In this document: positions 11,879 through 24,639 of the stretch, one piece after another | Position numbering within the stretch: the stretch's first letter is position 1 | Layout: each line of letters opens with the position of its first letter | Source: Paramarasmius palmivorus | Lineage: Eukaryota; Basidiomycota; Agaricomycetes; Agaricales; Marasmiaceae | Assembly: GCA_037176845.1 (NCBI GenBank) | Contig: JAYKXP010000055.1 | Span: 307,447-371,446 of the forward strand | Length of the DNA stretch: 64,000 nt | Direction: 5' to 3' | Position numbers and translations under genes: made by a program | Notes under the pieces: generated by a model | Told to the model about the DNA's origin: nothing | Databases searched by the model: none | The model's input: only the letters and a program-made list of their open reading frames with translations

Positions 11879-13162
11879 ATGAACAAGCATCCCCTCGACA
11901 CGACGACTGGTCAAGGTAGTACTCCGCGCATTCACGAAAAATGAACTCATTAAAAGTTGAACAGTTGTTATCACAACATTCCACTCCATCGCAATCGCGT
12001 CCACATTGTACAGACTTGTACACCGCGTACGGATCCGTCGGTTTTCTTGGGACGATTCTTGGGCTGCTCTCGCATTAATATTCGAGACAATATTTATGAC
12101 CGCTGGATGGTTGCGAGCGCGACTAGGTTCGCGCTTTACTGGTTTCGATGCACTTACCGCTCCTGCTCATCATTGTTTTACGTTTTCTAGTTGCGACACA
12201 GAACTCGGTTCCGATCCAGGAATTTCGATATCAACAAAAAATTTTTATCTTGGATGGCTACCTCATTATTCACTATTCTCGTCTGGTGAGTGTCACCGTG
12301 CATTTCATGACTGCTTTGCATGAAAACTTGACGATTAGGACATGTCGCATCAGCTTGGCGCTGTCGATAGCGAGGATTTTACCACCTGGACGGCTTCGTA
12401 TCTTCACTGTTCTTTTTTCGGTGTTGTGCTTTCTGCAAGGGGCCGTGCTTATAATAGCCAAATCAATTTGGTGTACCATTGACTACGGACGCGTACCTGC
12501 TATTCAATGCACCTGGGCCAGAGGTAGGATTTCTGTAGTTGGCGTAGGACAAGTCATTAGTGAGTATCCTGTGTCCAATGTAAATATCACAAGCTAATCC
12601 CACTCATAGTGGACATCATCTCCACCGCCATACTTGTTATACTGCGATCTACATCCTATGGAACTGGAGATCAAAATCTGACTGTCCAAAGCGGGAGCGC
12701 AGGCTTGTCACTTTGTTGTTTATGGCAAGTCTGTTGACTCTGGTGGCTTGTTTGTTCCATGCAGTCCACAATATTCAAGGCGACTATTTCAAACAGTCCT
12801 ATTCAGCTCAATTAGAAGTGTGTTTTTCATTGCACCTAACTCTGACAGGATATCTGATAAGTAACGTACAGGTAGCCGTGTCCCTCCTGGTCTGTAACCT
12901 TCTCGTGGTCGTCACAAGCATATATCGAATGATCTACCGCCGGGAGGACCATGAAGATGATGCTGGACCTGATACTTCATCCGAGCTCGACTTTTCGTCA
13001 GCTCCCCAGTCCGTGTCTGGTCGTGGAAACACTACCACACCTCCCATCCAAACTAGGTTTTCCGCGACGGAGATGTATTCCCTCGGTTCCGATATCAATT
13101 CCTCACACTCTGAGCGCCACAAAGTCGATACTACCTCACCGTCAACGTCAGGTTCTATATAA
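11879..13162 (+). CDS. seven-helix (rhodopsin-like fold) membrane protein, copy B
   Basis: Tandem paralogue of the preceding gene, offset by about 2.14 kb. It shares the start (MNKHPLDTTTGQ), helix 1, RRFSWDDSWAALALIFE, the TCRISLALSIARILPPGR segment, FTVLFSVLCFLQGAVLIIAK, LEVC/VAVSLLVCNLLVVVTSIY and the tail motif FSATEMYSLGSD. Relative to copy A it has one extra base in an A/T run at about 12234-12246 and one missing base near 12644 (ILVIL..YILWNW block), so helices after 12640 continue in a shifted frame. Copy A is intact at both places and copy B is intact where A is broken, so each gives the reading frame of the other. Function unknown. Confidence 0.65.
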
Positions 13163-13543
13163 ACATGGCGTTGCCTCTTGCAATACTACACCGTGTATTT
13201 CTAGCCATTGAACTGATAACGCTATCGCATTATGCTACAGGATGGAAATAATACTAGGGTCAATACACTGTATCAATCAGCCTCATTTAGGCATTCTTCA
13301 TAACTTGCAAAGACGTCAATCGCGCAGTGACGGAAGAGTTCCGAAGAAACTCAGCTGTTGACATGTTGACCCAAATTGCGCCAGCAATAGTAATTGTCTT
13401 GACGGCACATTGAAATGTATCCCAGTTGCCATTCGGAAGTATACGGCAAGCTTGTACATTTGACATCGGACTGTCGCATCCAGAAATTATAAGGGATCTC
13501 CCATGAATTCTATAAGTTATAAAATACAGATGACAAAACTCAA
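13163..13543. other. intergenic, convergent 3' region
   Basis: 3' regions of copy B (plus) and the proline dehydrogenase gene (minus). The minus-strand frame through 13287-13540 reads on beyond the proline dehydrogenase stop only in a shifted frame and is not supported as coding. Confidence 0.4.
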
Positions 13544-15494
13544 TTACCCAAACAACTTGCCCCATATTGCTTTGCCCGCCTGTATTCTTTCTTCCCTTGC
13601 TGACCCATTGCCCAAAACAGACTTGTTCTCGATAGCTCTCCGACTCAGGTATGGCATAACCTCCGAAAGGGCACCGTAGGGAACATACCTGGTTAAGCAC
13701 CGTCAGTTTCTATGGGTACCGCTCGTCAGGAGCACTCACTTGATCACCATGGGTGCACTCGACCTCGTCCTTCTCACCAAGTAATCTGACAATGCTTCTT
13801 TCATGCCGTATAGTTGCCCCATAGTCAATCTCTCCGTCACTTCTTCTGGAAGTATAATTATATTCTCCCCACCAACCCGCTCCTCAGACTCGGTAGCAAT
13901 ACCCTGTTTCACCAACTCGCTCAAAATTAACCGAGAAGATTCCCAATTATGTGTTCCAAAGAGTACACCTATACCCTGTTCCTTTCCGCGCTTTGATCTT
14001 TGAATGTCACCTTGATCCAGCCAATCAAGGTCTTGGTACATTCGTTGTAGCATTTATCCGTCTCTTCTTTAGCGGACCACACTGGTGGATGATCTTCCGG
14101 CGAGATAGATAGAGACGGCTTGCCGAGTTTGCGATCCTGGCACGCGGCGACCTCGTGTGGATGATAAGCACCACGAACGAGCTTGACGCCGAGTGTATAG
14201 CCGCTCTCTTGTGCATCTTTCAGGGCATACTGGAGTTGGAAGGCGTTCTGTAGATTTGTGAGTGTGAATTTCACATTCAAGGAAGCGCTCCACGTACCTT
14301 CGGAGGTATGCCTGGAATGTACCGTATATGAGCGGTTGAATGTTAAGTCCTGGTCCTTCCTTAGACTTCTTCGCATTGAATTCTCGCATGAGAGAAAGCT
14401 GAAGGGCGTCAATGGCAGGTTGGTACCAACTACGTCCGGTCATCGTGAGAAACGAAGGAAATGGCACGGGCGCAGGGAATCTCACCTGTATTCGGCATCC
14501 AATATTATCTTGACCCCTCTTTCCGATGCTCGTGTACATATCCGTCTGAGATCCGAATGTAATTCACGAAGGTCTTCAATATCCTCATTTGTGAGAGGTT
14601 CGGGAATTCTTTGCCTCTTGTCGTACAGAACTTCCAGATCCGAAGCACGAGGACAACCAGGGAATGGAACAGGGTAACGGGGTTCGTGTATCAGTAAGGT
14701 ACTTGGAGAAATTGATGAGCGACTGGGCGTCAGGAAGAAGCGCCGTCTAATGGGAACTTTGAGTGAACATACGATCACGAGGTGAAGGAACGCACCATCT
14801 TGACAGCAACCCAAGTCCTCCGGCCCGTCTGTGCACCCCGCAAAATCTCGTCCTCAAAGTCAGCCGCAACGTCTATACAGCGTATCATTTCATTGACAAT
14901 TCGTTTGTGCACCGGATCTTTCTTCTTCTTCTGCAGAATGGGCTGTAGCTTCATGCTCGTCGACCTCGATGGAATAAGCGAAAAGCGCGCCCTTATTGAC
15001 TTGACGTAGGGCACGTAGGAGAGGTACAGTTTCCTGTGCAGTGTCGCCGCCGACAAACTATAATGTACAAGATTAGTAAGAGCAGAGAACACCGAAAAGG
15101 TATAATGACGCACCTGATCGAAAAACGTAACCCGAACTACAGCTTCGGTGACGTTCTTGATAACAGGTATGCTGGTGAAGAAGTGTAGTAGAGAGGGTGC
15201 CATATCGACTAGGGCAGGGACAGAGCACATTGAGTAGACAACGTATGTTCTGATAAGGCTTCCTAGGGATGCTGTGGTCATTGTGGTCTGAGACTGAAGT
15301 CCACCTTCATCATCGGCGCGTATGGGTCTCGAGAAGGTATAGGTAGCCCCACCACCTAGTCCAAGGAGAAGTAAAGCTGGTGCTCGCCATCGAGGTCGAG
15401 GAGACGCTGAGGATGTCGCCGAAGTACTTGCCCAGCGTCGGGCACTATGACTAGAGTAGATCCGAAGTTGAAGAGGACGTGCAAGGCGAAGCAT
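13544..15494 (-). CDS. PUT1: proline dehydrogenase, mitochondrial
   Basis: FAD-dependent oxidation of L-proline to pyrroline-5-carboxylate, first step of proline catabolism at the mitochondrial inner membrane. ATG at 15494; an Arg/Ser-rich N-terminus (MLRLARPLQLRIYSS...) fits a mitochondrial presequence. Family landmarks in order: FFDQ / FVGGDTAQETVPLL, CIDVAADFEDEI, RRTWVAVKM, ILDAEYR, QPLIYGTFQAYLRR, VKLVRGAYHPHE, FGTHNWES, and the FAD/substrate motif YLSRRAIENKSV near the end; stop at 13544-13546. Introns are short. Near 14919-14921 one extra A (minus-strand sense) after a GAA repeat breaks the frame between two conserved blocks, and no intron of plausible length rescues it. In a single-copy housekeeping gene this is more likely a consensus error than a real null allele. 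Confidence 0.88.
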
Positions 15495-16474
15495 ATGATG
15501 GGGGAAAGGAAAGGAGGATGGAGCTCGTGAAAAGGTAGTATTAAATTTAATGTTGTTCGGATGATAAGCGATATGGTGATAGATAGGACAAGGGAACACG
15601 GTTGGAACACGGAGTCCCTAGAACGTTGTGGGTGGTCATGGAACGGATCTTTCGATGACTAGGGGCGTCATACTCGGCATCCACGTTTCACACCGCACAC
15701 TTATAATAGCAGGTACCGGGCGATGGTTATGGTCCGTGCCAGGTGTACTGCGGTCACGGGCTTTTCCTCTCGCTATAGAACATCAACGCCTGGACCCTTT
15801 GAGTAGCACAGATAACAAGTTCAGCATCATACTGAAGATATCGATAAGGATGACTTCTGACCTTTCCTTCCCTGCAGGCTCATTTGCAATTGCACGGCAG
15901 CCTGAGCCTAAAAGGACCCCAACCCTGAAGATTCCAGCGTGTGTACCGTTCTGGGCCTCCTCATATTCGCCGTGGTTCTTGCGAAGAATCCGAAGGTATA
16001 GTGCAAATGAAAGTTGGTGTGACGCTTTAATGAGTAGTGCGAGGGTCTCCTGCTGGCTTTAATATGTAAAGAAGTATCGGTCTGTATCGGCGACAATGTA
16101 CTCACAGAAATAGCGTTGGCATGTAAAATTTGAAACCATATTGATAATTTGTGCCAGGCTGGAGAACGCTCTTATCACGATATATCTTTTGAGCCCTTGC
16201 GAATAGGTAAAATTGAGGATGGTGGTGTGAGTGTAAAAACAAGCGTCGTGGTGTACCATATGATGGGGTGACGGTGCAAATTGTTCAAAGCACACTTGAC
16301 ACACTTCACCAGCATACTCAAGTACTTCAGGACTGACCAAACGCTTGGTTCGTGTTCATAATGAGCAAAACACAACGCCCATATCGGAAATGTATGAACT
16401 TTATAATTACTCCACAAACTATACACCAGAGATATACACAAATGGACACGGAATAATGATAGTATGTACACTTT
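15495..16474. other. intergenic: PUT1 promoter and VPS4 3' region
   Basis: About 980 bp between the start of proline dehydrogenase and the end of VPS4. Plus-strand open frames here (for example 15628-16062) have no domain and no splice logic, so I leave them out. No repeat or RNA gene recognised. Confidence 0.45.
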
Positions 16475-18109
<1,635 letters not shown>

Positions 18110-18160
18110 GATCTTCTATCAGGAGTCCGACTGGCTTTAAATAACGCAGTTCAAATTATC

Positions 18161-18322
18161 CACGTAATCGTGACAACGAGCCAGCGAGTCGCTGAGCCGC
18201 TGAGGCGGCGAGTCAGCGAGTCGCTCATTCACTGAGTCGTCCAGTCACTGAGCCGGTAGGGCGCTGAGCCTCACGAATGCTGAGTCGCTAGGGCACTGAG
18301 CCACGTAAATGCTGAGTCGTTC
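18161..18322. repeat. left terminal/subterminal inverted repeat of the transposon
   Basis: Starts CACGTAATC, then GACAACGAGCC, then a run of GAGTCGCTGAGC-like units with GAGTC, GAGCC and TGAGTCG recurring about every 10-15 bp. It is the inverse of the right end. Confidence 0.7.
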
Positions 18323-18433
18323 CAGATGTAATATTATAGTAGAGTAGTGATTTACAATCAATTACAATCTTATAAAGGTGTATACAGAAGTCCAGAGGGT
18401 ACAAAACAAAGGAAGTGGAAAGCGGTGAAAGGC

Positions 18434-19074
18434 TCAGAGCTCCGAGTCGGGTCGCAGACTACTAGGAGAAGAAAACAGGGAGGAGGCTGAGGCTGGTGGG
18501 GAGGTGCTGAAAATTTGGTCGAAGTCCTGAAGATGAAGCGTATCTTGACTGTAGCTATGTTGAAGGAATGAACTGGGGACGAGCTTCAAGGGTGAGCTGG
18601 AGGCTTCTCCGGGGATTCCGTTGTTTCTGCGTCTTGAGGGCGGAGTGTGATTCAGTCGAGCCTTTTTATAGGAAACATCTTGAAGCATGTGAACAATCCT
18701 TGATTGTCGAACTGGTATTGACATCGCTGGCCTCGGGCGAGCAACTGGGAGACCAGGAGGGGCTCTAATACAAAAGATCAGCTTCCATAGACGAATCTCA
18801 GAGCCATGGAACGTACCTCAGAACTACCTCTCTTTCTCTTCAGAGCAGGGAGGAGTACAAGGGCTCTCCACACGTCAAATTCTTCCTGCTCTTCTTCCAT
18901 CTTCTTATCGTTCTGCTCAGACTCCTTCAAAACCTCTTTCAACCTCCGCAAGCTGTCTGGTGTTTGTGGTAGAGGCGGTGGACTCGGCAAATCCTTGAAG
19001 GGCGATATGACGTTGATGCGTTTCGACACGAGCTTTCTAGCTGACGAAGAGGTGGTGGAGGTTATTGTATGCAT
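18434..19074 (-). CDS. small accessory protein of the transposon
   Basis: Two exon-like frames. Exon 1 starts at ATG 19074 (MHTITSTTSSSARKLVSKR), has a Pro-rich stretch (DLPSPPPLPQTPDSL), a charged Glu/Lys helix and ends near KRKRGSSE before GTACGT. The following frame from about 18770 is Ser/Pro-rich (SLFSSPSSLRPDSEL) with its stop at 18434. The phase of the join is unresolved, because phase 0 at the obvious acceptor stops early. It lies inside the transposon, downstream of the transposase, in the same orientation. Function unknown; it may be a nuclear accessory protein. Confidence 0.4.
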
Positions 19075-19214
19075 TGTTATGGAGGAAGGATGTAGGGCGA
19101 GAATCGGATGCTTGTGGTTTGGGTGAAAGGTATCTCTGCTTAGTCAATCCAATTCCCGCTCAACATGTCCAATACAACCACACAATACATTCAATAACTA
19201 ATAATGATACAAAT

Positions 19215-21440
19215 TTACCAATGAGAAGGGTTCTTGCCGTCTGCTTCAAGTTTGGCAACTGTGTCCTCGTTGTGAAGCATAATCATGATGTTGAGAAAGA
19301 ATTCATAAAACACCGCACTCATCTCTCGGCACATGGGCATGTAGCCCCCAATCCATGCGTTCTTCTGCTCTGCAATCGAAGTGTTGAAGTACCATTGAAG
19401 CTTGTTGTCCTCGTCCCTAGCCATCAACTCTGGAAACGCATATGGGTTACAGTTCAGGTTGCAGTATTCGTGTCGGTTTCCTTGTGCTTGCAATTGAAGT
19501 GAAATACGTCGACGGCCAGACCGACATTCTTGAAGAACTCCTTCAGCTCGGGACGTGATTCATTGCGAACGTATTTCGATAGGATGCAGTTTGTGTCGTA
19601 GACAAAATGATTTGGAACTCGGCGACCAACGAACGTTTCATAGAAGAATTGCTACACGTCATGAGAATATTAGCGAATAGCATACCAATAGAATAGAACA
19701 ACTCACAGCAACAAGGGAGAAAGCTTCGTGGTGATTGAAGGTCCTGCGTGCGATGAAGACTCCACATGGCGCAATGATGGCCTGCTCGTTGTGGGTCATC
19801 CTTCGAAAGAACAAACCATGGATAGCGCCCTCTGGGTCATCCTCTCTCACTCCAGCCTCTCCGTGAACACCAACACCCCCTACTGCCCGACGAAACTCTG
19901 GACTTGCCGTGTCAATCTCCTCTCCAACCTGATCCTCACTTCCACCTTCCTGAGACTCTCCCGAGTGTGTCCAAGTCTCGTACCTTCTCTTGAGAACGAA
20001 GGCAGCCTGTCCGTCGACTCGTCGAACCTTCTCTTCAGCCTCCACATGTCGGGGTATCTGACAAGTCCTATATCCAGGGCGTACGGGGTTGCTACATCCA
20101 ACAATGCGACATTCCTTCTTGAGAGATGCATGTTTCTGACAGAAGAAATCCCGGCGGTTCTCCAGTACCTCTTCACACTTCGGCACCCCACAGGCTGCCC
20201 CTGAGCCCAGAGTGACAGATACCATCACAGACAACGACAAACACCTCCTTGACTTGACCGTTGACATGGTCCAGTAACGCACACAGCCATCACAGAACCT
20301 GTGATTGATTTCGGGCTGGCCATGGACCTGAAAGTGACTATTCACCTCAATCATAGCATCACGAAAACGTTGGTCTTGAGAGCCTGTGTGTGTGGGACGC
20401 AAAAGCTGTTTCTCGAAGTGCTTGATGTAAAACTCCAGAAGCGAAAGTATCTTGAAGCCGTCATAGACTCGTTCAGTGCGCAGTTCACCCTTGTAGCCCC
20501 AGCCAGAGGAAAGGCCCCACGTTTCTGATGCTCTGTTATAGACCTTGGCACAGTTCCCGCCCGATTTCCTGAAGAAGCCGGTATTAGCAGCTGAAAACAA
20601 GGAAAGGGTGTGACGACGTACTGTGCCAGCAACATGTCGTACCTCCAATCCTGCAGACACAATTGCTCGATAAACTCGTGTTCGCTAACTTGAATGACCT
20701 CTGGGATCTGAGACAACTCTGCCTTCTCATCCTCTCTAATAAAGCCTGGTAACGGAGCAAGAGGTAATAGTGTCGGGTGTTTGATTGATATTCGAAGGCA
20801 CGTTAGAAATTAGACGATAGCTGGTCTTGCATTCTGAGTGAAAAGCGTCGGAAATCATTACTACATATACGACTGCAAAGAAAGCTTACTGTGACAGGTG
20901 ATGTTGTAGTAAAGCACAGGCATGGGTCCATGGCTTCGAGTATACAGCACTCCTCGATGTTCTTCAGCGCCTTGGAAAGTTTCCTCGGCTTTCTTTCTCC
21001 TGAACGACATAATCACATTCTGGTTGAGGCATACAGCAGTAGGCGGCCAGAGGCTTAAATATAGAAGAAGCTAATGTGTTTTGTTATATTGGTCAACATG
21101 AAGTCTGTTCAAGAAGGAAGCAAAACACGCACGGAAACATCACTCCCCCATTATCTCGAAATGTTTTCTGTGTGTTACGGTCTGAACTGACCCTCTCTTA
21201 GCACCTCATCTGGTTTCCACACGATCCTTCTCAGGGAGTTCCATATAAAGAGCTTCTATATCCCCAGTAGGAAGTCGGCAGGACCGGGAAAGAAACGTAG
21301 TTGCCCAAGGGTCAAGAAAGAGCGGTGCTTCATTACGGGTTTGAGTTGAGGGATAGAGAACGAGGATTAGCTGCTTGAGGAAAGTGCAGAGTGTAACAAA
21401 TGCCAAACCTGAGATACTAGAATATTGGATGCCCTTGCAC
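19215..21440 (-). CDS. CxC5/CxC6 cysteine-cluster transposase-like protein
   Basis: Likely transposase of the element. In order (minus strand): N-terminal helices (AFVTLCTFLKQLILVLYPS), CxC5-like segment with LWPPTAVC and TCHKCKTSYRL, EVIQVSEHEFIEQLCLQDWR, then a CxC6-like cluster (CGVPKCEEVLENRRDFFCQKH, ECRIVGCSNPVRPGYRTC), followed by THNEQAIIAPCGVFIARRTF, VYDTNCILSKYV, LAVDVFHFNCKHKE, YCNLNCNPYAFPEL and NTSIAEQKNAWIGGY. The Asp of YDTN, Asp of VDVF and Glu of SIAEQ are candidates for a DDE triad (inference). Stop at 19215. Frames break near 19470 (between HKETD and YCN) and near 20800. These may be real decay or consensus errors. Introns show strong CTAATAC branch sites. Confidence 0.72.
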
Positions 21441-21879
21441 CAAGCTGGTTCACTAGCTCAGCCAGCCGATGGACATGGAGTTGTAGAGAAGAAACGAATG
21501 TCAGGACAAGGATCAACGCAACGCAAGAACTGTAACATCAACATCTATTACAACTCGAGTTTTTACAAGTACATCAAAACTTTACTAGTCTAGGCATTGT
21601 ATCATATCATTAGGTATCGCTCACTAGTCTAGTTGAGAAATAGATATCGAATTGTATCGTATCATTAGTATCGCCTCACAGATCAAGGAAAGAACAAAGA
21701 ACAGATGCTAATCACTCCCCCCTTTGACCCTTTCGACGAGGTCGTGCAGCCTTCTTACAACTCAGTGTAGACATCATACTCAACCCTTACAAGAGTCCTG
21801 GGATCCAATAGTGCTGTCGATCCAAACCAGATGGCGAAGATTTGCGGTGCTGAACTTTGGCCTTGCCCTTGCCCTTAGC

Positions 21880-22975
21880 CATCATCTTCGTCCTCCTCTC
21901 ATCCTCTCGTCCTCGTCCTCGTCTTCATCAGTGTAGAAGTCGTCTTCTGATGACTCGTCAAGCCAGCCTTCTAAGAGCCATGCCTCTTGCTCTAGCTTCC
22001 TCTGCTTTCCGCCGTCGAGTCTCCTTCTTCTTGAGAGCGCGATGGAACTGGTCAGGGTCCTTGACGTATCGGCAGAACCGGAGTATCGAGCATCAGGATA
22101 TCATTGGTATCCAAGGACTCAAAATGAGTCTTGATAACGGCAGGGGCCTTCCTCCACCTTCGACGATGACCGTTCACCGTGGACTCCTTGTAGACAAGCC
22201 TTCTTGAAGAAGGCCTTGAAAACTGTCGCAACACCTCCTTGGAGTGTACCGCGCTTGTACCGGTCCATTGCCCGGAAGCACTGTGCAACGGTCTTGTACT
22301 GGTAGATGAAAGGCCAGGCCTTCGGAAACGAGTGCTTCTTTTTCGGAGAGCGCCGAACACCAGAAACAACTGCAGTCTTCTGTTTCTTAGGCGCTTTTCG
22401 CAGCTTGGGCGTGGAAGGAGGGATGCGGTTTGATGCGGAAGCAGTTTCTGAGCTGTCCTCAGAATCGGAAATGATGATGGGCTCCTTGCATGGGAGATGG
22501 TTTCGCTTCACTTTGCTGGGCTTCGAAGCTTTGGGAACATGGGTGGGGGGAGGCGTCGCAAGATGATGATTGTTATCATGATTAGAGTCGTGATGGTTAC
22601 CATCGTCGTGAGAGACAAAGAGGCCGATCAGCATCTGGAGACGCAGTGTGTCGTCCAGGGAGAGGGGACAGGTCTCGCGCAGGTGAAAGGGCAGGTGAAA
22701 GGTTATGGGAGGCTTGGGAAACAGGCTTTTGCCGCTTGGACTTCTTGGTCTTTTCGCCGCTAGTGGGGGGAGTATCACGTGTACGTTTCTGAGATGGGTT
22801 CGGAGGTGACGGGGTAGGTGTTACTTCGGGCGGAATGTTCTCTGACTCTGCTCGTTTCTCAAGGAGAATGGTAAGAACATCCTTGCGACGAACATTGAGA
22901 GGAATAGGGTGGTTGGGGGGAGATCGGAGGTGGAGGATTGCTTTGTGAGCTTAAGAACGTCGTTGAAAACCTTTG
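21880..22975 (-). CDS. C-terminal part of transposon accessory protein (frameshifted)
   Basis: Continues the GRF gene region in the same orientation. Protein-like blocks in different frames: KDVLTILLEKRAESENIPPE, a basic Ser/Pro stretch, HVPKASKPSKVKRNHL, IIISDSEDSSETAS, then FPKAWPFIYQYKTVAQCFRA, ESTVNGHRRRWRKAPAVIK, RYVKDPDQFHRALKKKE and a strongly acidic tail (DESSEDDFYTDEDEDEDE). The SDSE and basic patches suggest a nuclear protein. Frames must shift at about 22650, 22210 and 22050 to connect the blocks. Probably the 3' part of one gene with the GRF finger, now damaged; a separate gene is possible. Confidence 0.4.
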
Positions 22976-22982
22976 TGCTTTG

Positions 22983-24265
22983 TCACAAAAGGCCTGCCAC
23001 CATGACGAGCGGGGTGCCTGCCACATAAAGGCCGTTCTTGCTCAGATCAAGCACAAGACGATCGTCAACGCTTACGGCAACCCAGTCCGATATATCGTGA
23101 CAGTACAGGTTAAGCTCGCCTTCTGGGAACCCCAGACGCTCCATGAAGTCAGATTTGAAGGCAAGGTGTGTTTTTCCAATGAGACAATTCTGGAGGTACA
23201 GAGGCTTCGGCCTCTCAGAGTCATGCTGGGATATATGTTTAGTAAAGGCGAGATGCTACAGACACAGCTAAACACTTACCCAAGGATAAACTAGCAGAGT
23301 TGAGTCAGCTGCTTTCGACATCTCCTTATGCTCTCTAACCTCCTTCTGCTGCGTTCGCCTCACAGAGTCGGCATCTCGGCGTTCATCCTGATCAACAAGA
23401 GTGAAAAATTGAGGTTCACGATTGGGCTTTGAGGTGGTCGTGGCAGATGGCTGGGTAGGTCGAAGTGGAGCTGCGGAAGATGAAGCTGTAGAAGCCGTTG
23501 GACGGGTAGCAGCAGGCTGGTTCCTGGGTTTGTGGTCGTCACAACCACACGGAATTCCAGTCTCAGCAAAAACCTCCATACAGCAAGGCCGGCACATAGC
23601 CTTGTCTCGACCACATCGCTTATTGGCAGGTCTACAAGTTGCGTGGCGGCAGGGTAGAGGTACCACCTCATTTGCCTTCCCTTTGCCCTTGGAAGACGCC
23701 GTAGTTGCCGTTCCAGAAGTCGATGGTATAGGCTGATTAGCGCGGGCTTGAGTAGGGGCCTGAGAAGGAGGTGGTGCAGAGTCGAGAATATCCTGAAGCG
23801 AAGGATGAGGATCTGTGGTTGTGCTAGAAGGAGTGGGTAATAGGTCAGGCTCATAGGCAGCGGCCTGAGCATTGAGCATATTGATGAGGTCGGTGTAGTC
23901 CTGCGGCTCCTGAACCTCCTCGAGAGAAGGAAGTACAGGTGAAGGTGTGTGAGAGAGGAGCGGAGATTCCTTGGGCGGTATCCATCCACTTTCGATTGCC
24001 TCTCGGGCGTGTTCCATGCTGAACGGATGAAAAAATCCGCAGCCTGTTCCTGTATCATGCTTACGAGGACACTAAAGTTTAGAAAAAGGCGATTAGGAAA
24101 CGATAGGAATGCAGAAGAAGGAGCACTCACCCAAAGCGCGTAATGTCCGGCATGTGGTCCCTTGGTTATCAAGAAGACCCCAAGGTGTTTATTGACGCAA
24201 CAAGGACACTTGTTATCGTGTAGGAGTGAAAAAATATGGGCGGGTTTGGACATGGCGGGGGCCAT
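22983..24265 (-). CDS. GRF-type zinc-finger protein of the transposon
   Basis: ATG at 24265; exon 1 is 24131-24265, exon 2 starts at 24071, joined in phase 0. The N-terminus forms a GRF-like finger: CPCC, then LITKGPHAGHYALW, CPRKHDTGTG, CGFFHPF. GRF fingers bind single-stranded nucleic acid and are found on topoisomerases, nucleases and transposon proteins. A long Pro/Ser/Thr-rich linker follows (MNMLNAQAAAY region), then a second Cys-rich block (CRHATCRPANKRCG, MCRPCCMEVF, CGCDDHKPR) and a globular C-terminal segment (YLQNCLIGKTHLAFKSDFME, LYCHDISDWVAV) ending at TGA 22983-22985. Its place inside the element suggests a DNA-binding helper of transposition. Confidence 0.6.
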
Positions 24266-24485
24266 TGTGAAGTCGAAGGAGTGTATTGAAGTGAAGGTTG
24301 AAAGGAAAGGAGGGAGAAGGAACGTTTTCGAGGGAGCCTTGTATTTATAGCGGAGAGGGTTGAATGTCACATGAAATCGCGTCCAGAGTCGTTTCTAGTC
24401 GTTTGGTGCGTCATTGCAGTCATCGATAGCTGCGACGATCGAGAGGAAATGGCCATGGCGAGCAGCGAGCAAATCCAAAGGCGCA

Positions 24486-24639
24486 TGGATGACTCAGCTT
24501 TCCCCGACTCAGTGTGCCGATGACTCGCCAGTTTTAGATGCTCGCCGCCCCCTTGACTCGCCATCTCGCCGACTCGCCGACTCAGCGGCTCAGCGGCTCA
24601 GTGCTCAGTGACTCGCCGGCTCGTTGTCCTGAATACGTG
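24486..24639. repeat. right terminal/subterminal inverted repeat of the transposon
   Basis: Run of GACTCGCC, GACTCAG and GGCTCAG units ending GGCTCGTTGTC and GAATACGTG. Its reverse complement matches the left end in about 24 of 26 positions over the GACAACGAGCC block. Confidence 0.7.

Larger units (their letters stand above)
18161..24639 (-). mobile_element. KDZ-associated (CxC5/CxC6) DNA transposon, about 6.5 kb
   Basis: Both ends carry related inverted sequence. Reading inward, each starts CACGTA[A/T]TC, then 2 bp later GACAACGAGCC[A/G]GCGAGTC, followed by about 150 bp of GAGTC/GAGCC-type short repeats. Between them sit a CxC5/CxC6-type transposase-like gene, a GRF zinc-finger gene with a disordered C-terminal part, and a small Ser/Pro-rich accessory gene, all on the minus strand. 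No perfect target-site duplication is visible (AAATTATC before, TATGATCT after), and the transposase has frameshifts, so this copy is probably old. The class assignment rests on the Cys-cluster protein; the name of the exact superfamily is inferred. Confidence 0.75.

Noticed and set aside
15628..16062. Plus-strand 144-codon open frame between PUT1 and VPS4
   Set aside because: No motif, no splice context, odd composition; probably chance.
22119..24370. Long overlapping minus-strand frame of 336 codons starting at 24370
   Set aside because: Its Leu/Arg-rich translation is the shadow of the GRF zinc-finger gene in another frame.
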